A stretch of DNA of 64,000 nucleotides from a bacterium SCSIO 12741 (lineage in GTDB: Bacteria; Bacteroidota; Bacteroidia; Flavobacteriales_G; Salibacteraceae). The stretch covers positions 1,922,594 through 1,986,593 of the forward strand of contig CP073749.1 of assembly GCA_024398055.1 (NCBI GenBank). The letters are read 5' to 3'. The first letter of the stretch is position 1, and each line of letters starts with the position of its first letter. The notes beneath the pieces were generated by a model. The model made no database searches. It was not told the origin of the DNA and was given only the letters and a program-made list of their open reading frames with translations. The translations under genes and the position numbers were made by a program. Shown piece after piece: positions 44,637-53,143 of this stretch.

Positions 44637-45178
44637 AAAAATGGGAGGTTAAAAGAGCGGATACTCCTGATGAATTCAGGCAGATTTTTCGCCTAAACTA
44701 CGAGACCTTTGTTGAGGAAATTCCACAACACGAGGTCAATCATGATCAACTGCTGGTGGACTTTCAACACCAAAGGAATACTTACTTCATTGCCATGGAG
44801 GAAGGGGTGCTTATTGGAATGATAGCCATCAACGATCAACGGCCGTATTCTTTGGACCACAAGCTGGAGAATTTGGGCGATTGGGTTCAGGATCTGGACA
44901 AAAGTTGTGAGGTTCGCTTATTGGCGGTTCATCAACAATACCGAAGCCGGGGAGTGATGCTGGCCTTGTTGAAGGCTTTGTACGAATACGCCCAGGAAAA
45001 GGATTATCAAATCGGATTGATTTCTGGAATATTGAAAAATTTACCCTTGTACGAAAAAATGGGCTTTCAGGCCTTTGGCCCAATATGCGGATCCGGCCAG
45101 GCTCAGTTTCAACCTATGATGGTTACCCAAAAACAAATGCAAACCTTTTTTGAAAACGCGAATTATGAAAGCTTCTAA
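44633..45178 (+). CDS. GNAT-fold acyltransferase, N-acyl amino acid synthase-like
   Basis: The 181-residue protein has a GNAT core with acyl-donor binding elements (VRLLAVHQQYRSRGVMLALL, roughly RxxGxx). Its N-terminal region IFRLNYETFVEEIPQHEVN recalls the long-chain acyltransferases that make N-acyl amino acids or acyl-homoserine lactones. This points to transfer of a fatty acyl group from an acyl carrier protein to an amine. An ordinary acetyltransferase is the main alternative. It is coupled to both neighbours by overlaps, placing it firmly in the lipid operon. Confidence 0.7.
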   Translation: MKKWEVKRADTPDEFRQIFRLNYETFVEEIPQHEVNHDQLLVDFQHQRNTYFIAMEEGVLIGMIAINDQRPYSLDHKLENLGDWVQDLDKSCEVRLLAVHQQYRSRGVMLALLKALYEYAQEKDYQIGLISGILKNLPLYEKMGFQAFGPICGSGQAQFQPMMVTQKQMQTFFENANYESF

Positions 45179-46238
45179 AATGCTCAATTTACTGCCCGGA
45201 CCGGTAAATGTATCAGGACGCGTTCAACGCGCTTTGGGCGGGCAATTATACTCTCACCGACAGGTAGAGTTTAGCCGGGATTTTATTTCGCTTAAGCGGG
45301 ATTTATCCAAATTGGCAGGAACCCGATATTGCCAAATCACGACAGGTTCTGGCACCTTGGCCAATGACATCATTGCTCAGCAGTTGACCTTGCTTCCAGG
45401 AATGGGCATGATCTTAATTAATGGCGAATTTGGAAACCGTTTGTATGAAATGGCTTGGTCTGCTGGATTGCACGTGGTTGCGGTAAATAGCAACTGGGGC
45501 GAATCCTTTGATATGGACCAATTGGAAGAGGCCTTGGCTCATAACCCTGAGATTTCCTGGGTCTGGTTTTGCCATTGTGAAACGTCTACCGGTATGCTCA
45601 ATCCTTACGAAAAGATTAGTCGATGGGCCCAGGAGAATGACCTGTTAGTTTGTGTGGATGCCATGAGTACCTTGGGAAATGTTCCAGTCAATTATTCCGA
45701 TGCTTTTCTCGTATCCGGAACCTCTGGAAAGGGTTTGGGTTCTGCAGCAGGCTTGAGTCTCATTTTTCACAACAAAATCTTTTTACCCAAGCCTGGGCAG
45801 TTGCCGGTTTACCTTGATTTGGGGCATTACTTCGTGCAGGGAGGTACGGCCTTTACCGTTCCATCCAATTTGGTTTACGGATTGAAAGAGGCGCTGTCTC
45901 GCATTCAGGATGGTCATTTTTCCAACCTTAGAGCAGTGTCCGGAAAGGTGAGTCGGTGGTTGGATGAAATGGACCTGGATACCTTGGTACGTCCCGAAAG
46001 CAACAATCCCAGCGTCCTTACCATTCCCGTAGCCGACGAGTATTCATCTTCTGAAATTGGAGATCATCTTTACCAAAAGGGGATTGCCGTTTCCTACCAA
46101 AGTGAATACCTCAAAAAAATGAATTGGATACAAGTATGCCTTATGGGCGAGCTCGGAGCTCCGTTTAAGCGGCGACTGCGGTTACGAATGCGCAAATTTC
46201 ATCAGTGGGATCCCAGGCAGGAGCGATTGGTAGGATAA
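45165..46238 (+). CDS. Class V (PLP-dependent) aminotransferase
   Basis: The ATG at 45165 (overlapping the GNAT gene by 14 bases) gives 357 residues. The class V fold is recognised from LLPGPVNVSGRVQRAL, TTGSGTLANDIIA, the PLP-contacting CVDAMSTLGNVPV and the Schiff-base lysine in SGTSGKGLGSAAG. Relatives include alanine-glyoxylate, serine-pyruvate and 2-aminoethylphosphonate aminotransferases. In this operon it probably makes or removes the amine used by the GNAT or CDP-alcohol enzymes. No phosphonate-forming gene is nearby, so a phosphonolipid route is not supported. Confidence 0.82.
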   Translation: MKASKMLNLLPGPVNVSGRVQRALGGQLYSHRQVEFSRDFISLKRDLSKLAGTRYCQITTGSGTLANDIIAQQLTLLPGMGMILINGEFGNRLYEMAWSAGLHVVAVNSNWGESFDMDQLEEALAHNPEISWVWFCHCETSTGMLNPYEKISRWAQENDLLVCVDAMSTLGNVPVNYSDAFLVSGTSGKGLGSAAGLSLIFHNKIFLPKPGQLPVYLDLGHYFVQGGTAFTVPSNLVYGLKEALSRIQDGHFSNLRAVSGKVSRWLDEMDLDTLVRPESNNPSVLTIPVADEYSSSEIGDHLYQKGIAVSYQSEYLKKMNWIQVCLMGELGAPFKRRLRLRMRKFHQWDPRQERLVG

Positions 46239-46320
46239 GCATGAGTTAGAAACTCTTAACAGAACTTTTCGGGCGATAAGGTGAACTTAGGTACAATCCT
46301 TGCTTCCTTTATAACCGAAA

Positions 46321-47289
46321 ATGAAAACCTGGATATCCATCTACTTTTATCGGACCCTTTCCTGGGCTGTCGGATTATCGTGTCTGCTCTTTTTGATCAG
46401 CAGTTGGATATTTCCGGAGAGTTTCATGCACTTGTTGTTGCTTTCCTTTGCCATTCAAGGGAGTGCGTTACTTGCACTGGCTGGATTGTATTTTCTGAAG
46501 AGGAGAAATTTTGTTTTGCTTTTCGTTTCCTGGGCCACTGCTGCGGTCATGATTAATCCAGTTATTTTGGAATGGAATCAAAATCCAGCCCAATTGGGTA
46601 GCCCGACCTCGTCTGATTTGCGCATTGCTCACTTCAATGTTCTTCGGGTAAACAAAGACACCGAAGAAATTATCGAGAAGGCCCTAAGTTCCGATGCTCA
46701 GGTTGTGTCCATTCAGGAAAATGATCGCTTTTGGGACCAACGCCTAAAGCAGAAAATGCTGAAGGCTTACCCTTACTATTTGACCTCACCGAGCGACGAT
46801 TGCTACGGGATTTCGGTCTACTCCAAAATTCCATTTGAAAGTCACAAGATGATCGACGTAGAGGGTAAAAAATGTGTTGTGGCGGAAATAAACTGGGATG
46901 GGTACAGAACGAACTTAGCTTTGGTTCATGCTACTTCACCAGGCACTCCATCAGAGTTTGATCAAAGAAATAGTCACCTGGCAAAATTGGCAGAAGAGCT
47001 CAAGTCTTTGCCACATCCACTCATTGTGGTGGGAGATTTGAATGCGGTTCCCTGGGATCCTGTCCTACTTCGGTGGAAAAAGGATCTGACTTTGGTTCGT
47101 TCCGGCGGATTTACACCCACCTTTCCCGTTCCTCTATTCCCAATGATGATTCCCTTGGACCACGTGATGCATTCACCCGAGATCGCTTCCGTAAAGCATG
47201 AAATCATTCCAGTTTGGTCATCCGACCATTTCGGCGTTTGTGCGTCCCTCAGAATTCAAAATGCCAGTTCTTCTACGGCTGGTCTGTAG
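46321..47289 (+). CDS. Membrane-anchored endonuclease/exonuclease/phosphatase-family protein
   Basis: This 322-residue protein has two or three N-terminal transmembrane helices (about 10-85) and an EEP domain with the family motifs: RIAHFNVLR, SIQEND, VVGDLNAVPWDP, PLDHVM and the terminal SSDHFGV. Membrane-bound EEP proteins are often phosphodiesterases acting on lipids, but nucleases share the fold. It begins 83 bases after the aminotransferase gene and may extend the lipid operon. Confidence 0.78.
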   Translation: MKTWISIYFYRTLSWAVGLSCLLFLISSWIFPESFMHLLLLSFAIQGSALLALAGLYFLKRRNFVLLFVSWATAAVMINPVILEWNQNPAQLGSPTSSDLRIAHFNVLRVNKDTEEIIEKALSSDAQVVSIQENDRFWDQRLKQKMLKAYPYYLTSPSDDCYGISVYSKIPFESHKMIDVEGKKCVVAEINWDGYRTNLALVHATSPGTPSEFDQRNSHLAKLAEELKSLPHPLIVVGDLNAVPWDPVLLRWKKDLTLVRSGGFTPTFPVPLFPMMIPLDHVMHSPEIASVKHEIIPVWSSDHFGVCASLRIQNASSSTAGL

Positions 47290-47450
47290 TTGCCGAAAAA
47301 GAATCGTGGGTTGGGCAATCCCGTTTTTAATGTACAAACATGTAATCCAGCAGACATAGCGAACTGTTTTTACTGCCACTTACTCATTATCAGATAATTC
47401 AGCCGAATCGCCCATTATTTTCGACCCGTCAAAAGTTATACACGGGAAAC

Positions 47451-48812
47451 ATGAAAAAATACTTATCGCTGCTCCTCTGTGGGGCAACTTGGGCTACGCT
47501 GGGGGCTCAAAATGACAAAGTACAGGGGTACATAGACAACCCATCATCGATAGTTTACACATCCATTGCAACGGAAGGAGACGGATTGGATAGTCCAGTG
47601 GATTTGGACTTTAATCCACAAGTACCTTGGGAGTTATGGGTTATAAATATGCGTACGGAAAATCAAGGGGGGAGCACGGTGACGATCCGGGCTGCAGGGC
47701 GGTCAGCTCAACAGGCGATCCATTTGGTTGACGGAAATGCCTGGCATTTCATGTCATTACCTACGGCATTGGCCTTTGGTGATAATGGTGCCTGGGGGAG
47801 CGCACCGGGTGTTTATGACGCCAATCATCAGGGTGGAGCTCGGCCTCCCTTCACCGGACCCTCATTGTGGTCGGCTGACTTGACCATTTATGCTCAAAAC
47901 CATGGACCAGGTACGAACGGAAGCCATTTGGACATGCTTCATGAAAGCCCACGATGTATGGGTATGGCCTGGGAAAAAGACAATATTTACTGGGTTTTTG
48001 ATGGCGAATTCGGCCATCCTGTGATGTACGATTTTGCCGCTGATCACGGACCCGGACAGCATTTTCATGGAGACGGAAAGGTTCGCCGCTATCCGGAGGT
48101 TAGTCTCAACCGTTTGGGACTCATTCCTTCACACATGGATTTTGATAAAGACCGCAAATGGCTTTATATGAATGATGTGGGTCGGTCAAGAGTTTTGCGC
48201 ATGGACATTACTACCGGAACCGTTAAAGGAAATTCAACCTTTCCTCAAATGGAGCAATTGGCCGAGTATGTAGATATGGAAAACGTGACATTCGAAGTCA
48301 TCAACGATAAGGATTTCATCCGACCAAGTGGATTGGCCATGGATGGTGATGTTTTGATCATTTCGGATAATGGAAGTGGTGAGCTCTTATTCTACGATGT
48401 ATCTGACCCTTCTTTTCCACTGCTACGAAGAATTAAGGTTCCTTACAACGACATTATGGGAATTACCATTGGACCGGAAGGTCGCATTTGGTTTGTCGAC
48501 AAAGCGTCCAAGCAATTGGTGCGTATGGATGAGGCAACGGCTGCCTTGGGAATAGACGAGACCAAACCTTCGGTTGAGGTATCTGTCTATCCTAATCCGG
48601 TAGTTAACGAACTGCGGGTAAACATCAGTCAAGTGGGAGAGAAGGTATCGATGAATTTGTATAACCTTCAAGGGCAGTCTGTCACTTCAACTTTTGTTTC
48701 TTCAGGACAAGGTCAATGGACCGCATCCACCAGTGAGTTGAAGCCTGGAATGTACTTGTTGGAGGTGCAAATGGACCATGAAGTTATTCACCACCAACGA
48801 ATTTTAAAGTAG
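47451..48812 (+). CDS. T9SS-secreted NHL-like beta-propeller protein
   Basis: The 453-residue protein has a signal peptide (cleavage near Q20, LGAQ). The beta-propeller-like body includes SGLAMDGDVLIISDNGSGELL and GITIGPEGRIWFVDKASKQL (partly quoted). A T9SS type A sorting domain closes it at about 375-453 (VSVYPNPVVNELRVNIS, ELKPGMYLLEVQ). It should be exported through T9SS and attached to or released from the cell surface. The propeller part resembles NHL/SMP-30-like repeats; no catalytic site is evident. A strong terminator follows. Confidence 0.8.
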   Translation: MKKYLSLLLCGATWATLGAQNDKVQGYIDNPSSIVYTSIATEGDGLDSPVDLDFNPQVPWELWVINMRTENQGGSTVTIRAAGRSAQQAIHLVDGNAWHFMSLPTALAFGDNGAWGSAPGVYDANHQGGARPPFTGPSLWSADLTIYAQNHGPGTNGSHLDMLHESPRCMGMAWEKDNIYWVFDGEFGHPVMYDFAADHGPGQHFHGDGKVRRYPEVSLNRLGLIPSHMDFDKDRKWLYMNDVGRSRVLRMDITTGTVKGNSTFPQMEQLAEYVDMENVTFEVINDKDFIRPSGLAMDGDVLIISDNGSGELLFYDVSDPSFPLLRRIKVPYNDIMGITIGPEGRIWFVDKASKQLVRMDEATAALGIDETKPSVEVSVYPNPVVNELRVNISQVGEKVSMNLYNLQGQSVTSTFVSSGQGQWTASTSELKPGMYLLEVQMDHEVIHHQRILK

Positions 48813-48871
48813 ACCTGGCATTGGGGAAAAGGTCTTGAGAAAGGCCGGTTCGACTGTTGGGTCAATCGCGC

Positions 48872-48935
48872 AAATGCCGCTTTTGGGGAGTGGGGGTCAG
48901 AGGCCCATTTTCTGGAGCGGCATTTTTTATTTTAT
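48872..48935 (+). terminator. Rho-independent terminator with long bifid loop
   Basis: AAATGCCGCT (48872-48881) pairs perfectly with AGCGGCATTT (48916-48925), and TTTTATTTTATT follows. The 34-base loop can itself fold (TGGG with CCCA). It ends transcription of the T9SS propeller gene. The 236-base gap to the SDR gene also holds that gene's promoter. Confidence 0.72.
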
Positions 48936-48999
48936 TGATAACTAATAATTTATGAGCCTTCATCCTGCAGGGTGAAGCTTTCTTTTTTCCAAAAAATCC

Positions 49000-49030
49000 T
49001 TGGCAATCTGCTAACCCAAATCTATTTTAG
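49000..49030 (+). promoter_or_regulatory. Candidate promoter of the SDR gene
   Basis: TTGG at 49000-49003 and TATTTTAG at 49023-49030 are 19 bases apart, close to the TTTG / TAnnTTTG pattern, and lie 18 bases before the ATG at 49049. Confidence 0.4.
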
Positions 49031-49048
49031 CGCAGCAAATCAGGATTT

Positions 49049-49807
49049 ATGGAACCCAAAACCGTGTTCATTACCGGAGCCACTGCCGGTATCGGAAAAG
49101 CCACCGCCGAACTGCTAGCTCAAAAAGGATATCGCCTCATACTCACAGGTAGAAGGGCGGACAGACTCCATCACTTAAAAGAAGTTTTAGGACGATTGAC
49201 GGATGTCTGGACTTTAAATTTTGATGTTCGTGACCGTTACGCTATTCCTGATGAATTGCGATCTATTCCTGAATCGTTTCTACCCATCGACGTGTTGATC
49301 AACAATGCAGGAAATGCCTACGGATTGGCTCCAATTCACGAGGGTGATCATGAGGATTGGGACAACATGATTGATATCAATGTAAAAGGTCTCTTGAATG
49401 TTACTCGCCAGGTTGTTCCTAAAATGGTGGAGGAAAAAAGGGGGCATGTGATCAATATCGCATCGTTGGCCGGTCGGGAAACCTATCCTAACGGCAATGT
49501 TTATTGCGCCAGCAAACATGCGGTTGTAGCTTTGACCGAAGGAATGCGAAAAGACCTGAATCCTTATGGCATAAAGGTCACTTCCATTGATCCGGGATTG
49601 GTAGAAACGGAGTTTTCAGAAGTTCGTTTTCACGGGGATATGGAAAAGGCTCAGAAAGTGTATGAGGGTTACTCTCCTCTTAAGCCCGAGGATATTGCTG
49701 AAACGATCGAATTTGTATTGTCTCGCCCAAGTCATGTGAACATTGCTGACATGCTTGTTCTTTGTACAGATCAAGCCAGTTCTACTCAGGTTCGAAAAGA
49801 GCTTTAA
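49049..49807 (+). CDS. SDR-family oxidoreductase (YdfG-like)
   Basis: The 252-residue classical short-chain dehydrogenase has the cofactor motif TGATAGIGKAT, an Arg after strand 2 favouring NADPH (LTGRRADR), NNAGNAYG, a catalytic Ser in INIASLAGRE and YCASKHA with Tyr and Lys. The overall pattern, including DPGLVETEFSEVRF, matches YdfG-type 3-hydroxy acid / allo-threonine dehydrogenases. It is a single gene. The stop interlocks with that of the convergent esterase in TTAA. Confidence 0.9.
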   Translation: MEPKTVFITGATAGIGKATAELLAQKGYRLILTGRRADRLHHLKEVLGRLTDVWTLNFDVRDRYAIPDELRSIPESFLPIDVLINNAGNAYGLAPIHEGDHEDWDNMIDINVKGLLNVTRQVVPKMVEEKRGHVINIASLAGRETYPNGNVYCASKHAVVALTEGMRKDLNPYGIKVTSIDPGLVETEFSEVRFHGDMEKAQKVYEGYSPLKPEDIAETIEFVLSRPSHVNIADMLVLCTDQASSTQVRKEL

Positions 49808-50766
49808 TCCATTTTAAGCAGCGAAAATACCTGATCTCCCACCTGCAATCGGTAAGTGCCGGGAGTCCAATCTGACGTGTCGATCTGAATACTTCCAGTA
49901 GGGGTGTTGTCATAAACGATCCGACCTTGTAAATCACGAATAACCACTTGTTTCGGCGAGTTGGTCAAGTCTTCTACATTCAATTGATCAAATACTGGAT
50001 TTGGCCAAAAGCGGATAGTTCCCTGTTGCTCTGCGTCTTGCACGGAGGTAGGTTGAGGGGCAACATAATTGTTTACCGAATCTACAAATTGGAAAGCCTG
50101 GGTCAAAAGCGCATTGCGGTTCGTAAAATCAATGGTATGACCAACATTGGGCATCAAAGTATCCCATACAACAGCGTTATTGGATTGAAGCGCATCTCTT
50201 AGTGGGGTAAACCGGAAACCAGGAGCATCGCCCGAGCCATGGAGAATGGCAAAAGGTTCACCATCGGCATTTGCCCTTCTGGGATTGGTTAAGTCGGAGG
50301 CAGAGGCGGCGGCACCGATTACGATGTAGCCACCAAATCGAGGTGCATTGTCCAGCCCATAAACGTAGGTCGCTTGTCCGCCCCGAGAAAACCCCATGAT
50401 GTATTGATTCTGCGAATCAATGGAATACCACTGGTGAACAGAATCTAACAAGGCAGAGGTAAAGGCCGTATCGATGGGATCCAGGATGTTGCCATCAGGT
50501 CCTCCGTCCGGACAAACCAATAGCAATTGATTGGCCTCCGCAAAATCGGTTAAGGTATCCCGCCATGCTTCGGCGTCCCACCTGTTGGTGTTGAACGGAT
50601 GCATGCCCAACATCATTTTTGCTGGAGTAGAACTTTGGTAGCCCGATGGAATGTAGAGGGAGTATTTTTTAGACGTTCCTTGAAAGGTAAAGGATTGATC
50701 GACGGATTGCTGGGCATTACCCCAAAGACATAATCCAGTTGCAAGCAGGATAAAAATGGATTTCAT
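49804..50766 (-). CDS. T9SS-secreted alpha/beta-hydrolase esterase
   Basis: The 320-residue protein has a signal peptide (LLATGLCLWGNAQ) and an alpha/beta-hydrolase core like LpqC / polyhydroxybutyrate-depolymerase or feruloyl-esterase proteins. The nucleophile lies in MGFSRGGQATY, a possible acid in ILHGSGDAPG and the His in NVGHTIDF. A T9SS sorting domain occupies about 245-320 (IRFWPNPVFDQLNVEDL, WTPGTYRLQV). It is therefore an exported surface esterase. The substrate is unknown. Confidence 0.83.
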   Translation of the reverse strand: MKSIFILLATGLCLWGNAQQSVDQSFTFQGTSKKYSLYIPSGYQSSTPAKMMLGMHPFNTNRWDAEAWRDTLTDFAEANQLLLVCPDGGPDGNILDPIDTAFTSALLDSVHQWYSIDSQNQYIMGFSRGGQATYVYGLDNAPRFGGYIVIGAAASASDLTNPRRANADGEPFAILHGSGDAPGFRFTPLRDALQSNNAVVWDTLMPNVGHTIDFTNRNALLTQAFQFVDSVNNYVAPQPTSVQDAEQQGTIRFWPNPVFDQLNVEDLTNSPKQVVIRDLQGRIVYDNTPTGSIQIDTSDWTPGTYRLQVGDQVFSLLKMD

Positions 50767-50905
50767 AACAACGAATAACGCGAATCATATCCGTCGGAAT
50801 TGTCGGCCACCTGATGATTGACAAATTCAACAACCGGATTACTCGCTATTCCACCAGTGATCAAAAAAAATGTGCTTGCCCAGCGATCTTCCTTACTTTT
50901 GATCC

Positions 50906-51895
50906 GTGCCAAAAATTCTGATCATACGTTTTAGTTCCATCGGAGACATCGTGTTGACTACACCGGTTATCCGTGCCGCTAAAAAGCAGATTGAAAATGC
51001 CGAGGTACACTTGTTGACCAAAAAGGCCTTTCTGCCTGTGGTTGAGGCTAATCCCTATTTGGATAAGATTCACGTTATCAACTCCAAGGTGTCGGAGGTA
51101 ATGCCCGACTTGAAAAAGGAGAACTTTGATTTCGTTGCCGATCTTCACAACAACCTTCGCTCCTCACGAGTAAAGCGGGGGTTACGCGTTGAATCGGCCT
51201 CATTCCCCAAACTCAACTGGGAAAAATGGTTGCTCGTCAACTTCAAGAAAAACCGCATGCCCGATCTCCATATTGTGGAGCGATACATCTACACATTAGC
51301 CCGTTTTGGAGTAACTGCCGATGGAGAGGGGTTGGATTATTTTATTCCCGATGAGGAGAAGGTAGATCTAAAAAAGGCATTGCCCGATTCCTTCCAAAAG
51401 GGTTACCTGGCTTGGGTAATTGGTGGTTCTTATTACACCAAGATGATGCCCGTGGACAAGGTTCTTTCCATCGCTCGAAAAATCAAGCAGCCCATCGTTT
51501 TGCTGGGTGGTCCTGAGGACCGTGAAAATGGAAAAGAGATTCGGATGCGCATGGGAGATCAGGTGTACAATGCATGCGGTGAATTTTCGATCAATGCATC
51601 TGCTTCATTGGTAGAACAGGCCAGTGCAGTTATCACCAACGACACCGGTTTGATGCACGTAGCGGCAGCATTCAACCGGCCGGTTTTATCCGTTTGGGGA
51701 AATACCACGCCCGACCTGGGGATGTATCCTTATATGCCTGGAAAAGAAGGCTTGTCGAAAATTATGCAGATCGAAGATTTGAGTTGCCGGCCTTGTTCTA
51801 AGTTGGGCCACAAGAAGTGCCCTAAAAAGCACTTTTATTGCATGCGGTTGCTCGATGAGGATGTGATTGCAGAATGGGCCAACCAAGCTTTTTAA
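50906..51895 (+). CDS. Glycosyltransferase family 9 (heptosyltransferase-like)
   Basis: The GTG at 50906 starts the typical GT9 opening KILIIRFSSIGDIVLTTPVI, giving 329 residues. A second signature lies near the C-terminus (ITNDTGLMHVAAAFNRPVLS followed by WGNTTP). GT9 enzymes add heptose or related sugars from nucleotide-activated donors to lipopolysaccharide core. Cys-rich ends (CRPCSKLGHKKCPKKHFYC) are common in family members. It is a stand-alone gene. Confidence 0.9.
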   Translation: MPKILIIRFSSIGDIVLTTPVIRAAKKQIENAEVHLLTKKAFLPVVEANPYLDKIHVINSKVSEVMPDLKKENFDFVADLHNNLRSSRVKRGLRVESASFPKLNWEKWLLVNFKKNRMPDLHIVERYIYTLARFGVTADGEGLDYFIPDEEKVDLKKALPDSFQKGYLAWVIGGSYYTKMMPVDKVLSIARKIKQPIVLLGGPEDRENGKEIRMRMGDQVYNACGEFSINASASLVEQASAVITNDTGLMHVAAAFNRPVLSVWGNTTPDLGMYPYMPGKEGLSKIMQIEDLSCRPCSKLGHKKCPKKHFYCMRLLDEDVIAEWANQAF

Positions 51896-51901
51896 ACCAA
51901 A

Positions 51902-51938
51902 AAAGCGGGCACCATTCTATCGAATGATAACCCGCTTT
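51902..51938 (-). terminator. Terminator of the sigma/anti-sigma operon
   Basis: AAAGCGGG (51902-51909) pairs with CCCGCTTT (51931-51938). On the minus strand the stem is followed by a T-run from the A-rich segment at 51898-51904. It also lies just after the convergent GT9 gene and could serve both directions. Confidence 0.65.
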
Positions 51939-51976
51939 GTCGTACAACACTGAGTTAGGTATGGTAAGCTCCCAGG

Positions 51977-52423
51977 TTAGAAACCGAGGGAGTCGCTTAC
52001 AAATATTTGGTTACTGTCCACCACATTTTCCACAGCAGTATCGGCAATAAGTTGCGGTGCGTTTTCCCATTCACCCTGAGGGCCAAAGTCTACTCGGATA
52101 ATAGCGACCATAAAGAGGCAGGCCGTTACTCCGGTTAAAAACCATTTCCAGCTCTGCAACCTCATAGGATTCAGAAACTCCGGGATAGGGATAGCGCTTT
52201 GTTTTCTTGGGCTATTGGCGTGTTTAATTTCGAAATAATTATCCAGGCGGCTTTTTACTCCTTCTGAAGGTTTAAACTCCAGAGGCTCGTTCATTACCTG
52301 ATTCACCTGTTCATCAATTTCAAAGAAATTTTCAGGCAGGCCTTCGCTTTCAAGAAATACTTTTTTCTCGTCTTCGGTAGATGCTTTCATCAGCTCTTCT
52401 AATTTGTCAAATCTCTTTTCCAT
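51977..52423 (-). CDS. Putative anti-sigma factor
   Basis: The 148-residue protein has a helical N-terminal cytoplasmic part (1-90), one transmembrane helix (about 93-112, WFLTGVTACLFMVAIIRV) and a short acidic periplasmic tail. It lies six bases after the ECF sigma gene, the usual place and topology of an anti-sigma factor. No ZAS zinc-finger motif (HxxxCxxC) is visible, so the assignment rests on context and topology. Confidence 0.65.
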   Translation of the reverse strand: MEKRFDKLEELMKASTEDEKKVFLESEGLPENFFEIDEQVNQVMNEPLEFKPSEGVKSRLDNYFEIKHANSPRKQSAIPIPEFLNPMRLQSWKWFLTGVTACLFMVAIIRVDFGPQGEWENAPQLIADTAVENVVDSNQIFVSDSLGF

Positions 52424-52429
52424 ACCTAA

Positions 52430-53059
52430 TTAATTGCTGTGGTTATTTATGTTCTTCCCATTTCTCGGGTCGTAGTCTTTTAATTTTTCTGCCAGTTCGG
52501 CTTTTACGTAATACAGTCTCGATTTCACGGTCCCAACTTTTATGTCCAGGATGGCTGCAATTTCTTCGAGGCTAAATCCTTCATGATACTTGAGCAGGAA
52601 GGCTGTTTTTCGATCCTCGTCCATTTCGTTCAGGCAGCTGTAAAGCCTTTCCTTAAATCGACTCGTGTTCGTGGCCTCCAGCGGATCATGTCCATTCATT
52701 TTAACCTGGGAGGCGTCTGCATTGCGATCAATGACTTGCCGTACGGCCATTTTCTTGTATTCGTTTTTGACCATGTTGTGCGCTACACTGTATACCCAGG
52801 GTCTAAATGATCGATTGGTATCGAAGTATCCTGGTTTTTCAATGATTCGCATGAACAGGTCTTGCAGAAAGTCTTCTGCTTTTTCCCGGTCTTGGGCCAG
52901 CATTCGGTAGAAGTAGTAAAACAATTTGTCTTTGTAACGGCGGTAAAGCTCGTCGAAAGCACCTTTGTTTCCCTGTCCGAGGCGGGCCATCAATTCTTCG
53001 TCCGGGTGTTCCTGATAGGTTTGCATACTCAGTGATTTCTTAATGGTCGTACAGCTCAT
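52430..53059 (-). CDS. ECF-subfamily RNA polymerase sigma factor
   Basis: The protein has 209 residues, or 198 if the second Met is used. The sigma-70 region 2 lies at about 25-95 (FDELYRRYKDKLFYYFYRML, DFLQDLFMRI, FRPWVYSVAHNMVKNEYKK). Region 4 lies at about 135-190 (LNEMDEDRKTAFLLKYHEGF, LEEIAAILDIKVGTVKSRLY). It directs polymerase to an envelope or stress regulon and is probably held by the downstream membrane protein. It is divergent from the zinc exporter gene. Confidence 0.93.
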   Translation of the reverse strand: MSCTTIKKSLSMQTYQEHPDEELMARLGQGNKGAFDELYRRYKDKLFYYFYRMLAQDREKAEDFLQDLFMRIIEKPGYFDTNRSFRPWVYSVAHNMVKNEYKKMAVRQVIDRNADASQVKMNGHDPLEATNTSRFKERLYSCLNEMDEDRKTAFLLKYHEGFSLEEIAAILDIKVGTVKSRLYYVKAELAEKLKDYDPRNGKNINNHSN

Positions 53060-53143
53060 GTTTTCAAAAGTTCAAAATCATTTTTCGCTTCCTTGTTAAT
53101 GGCTGTTAATCGCTGAAACGAATTGTTAAAGTAATTTTGTTCT

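Noticed and set aside
41806-46238. Phosphonolipid pathway based on the class V aminotransferase and CDP-alcohol transferase
   Set aside because: No phosphoenolpyruvate mutase, phosphonopyruvate decarboxylase or cytidylyltransferase for 2-aminoethylphosphonate lies nearby, so this route is not supported.
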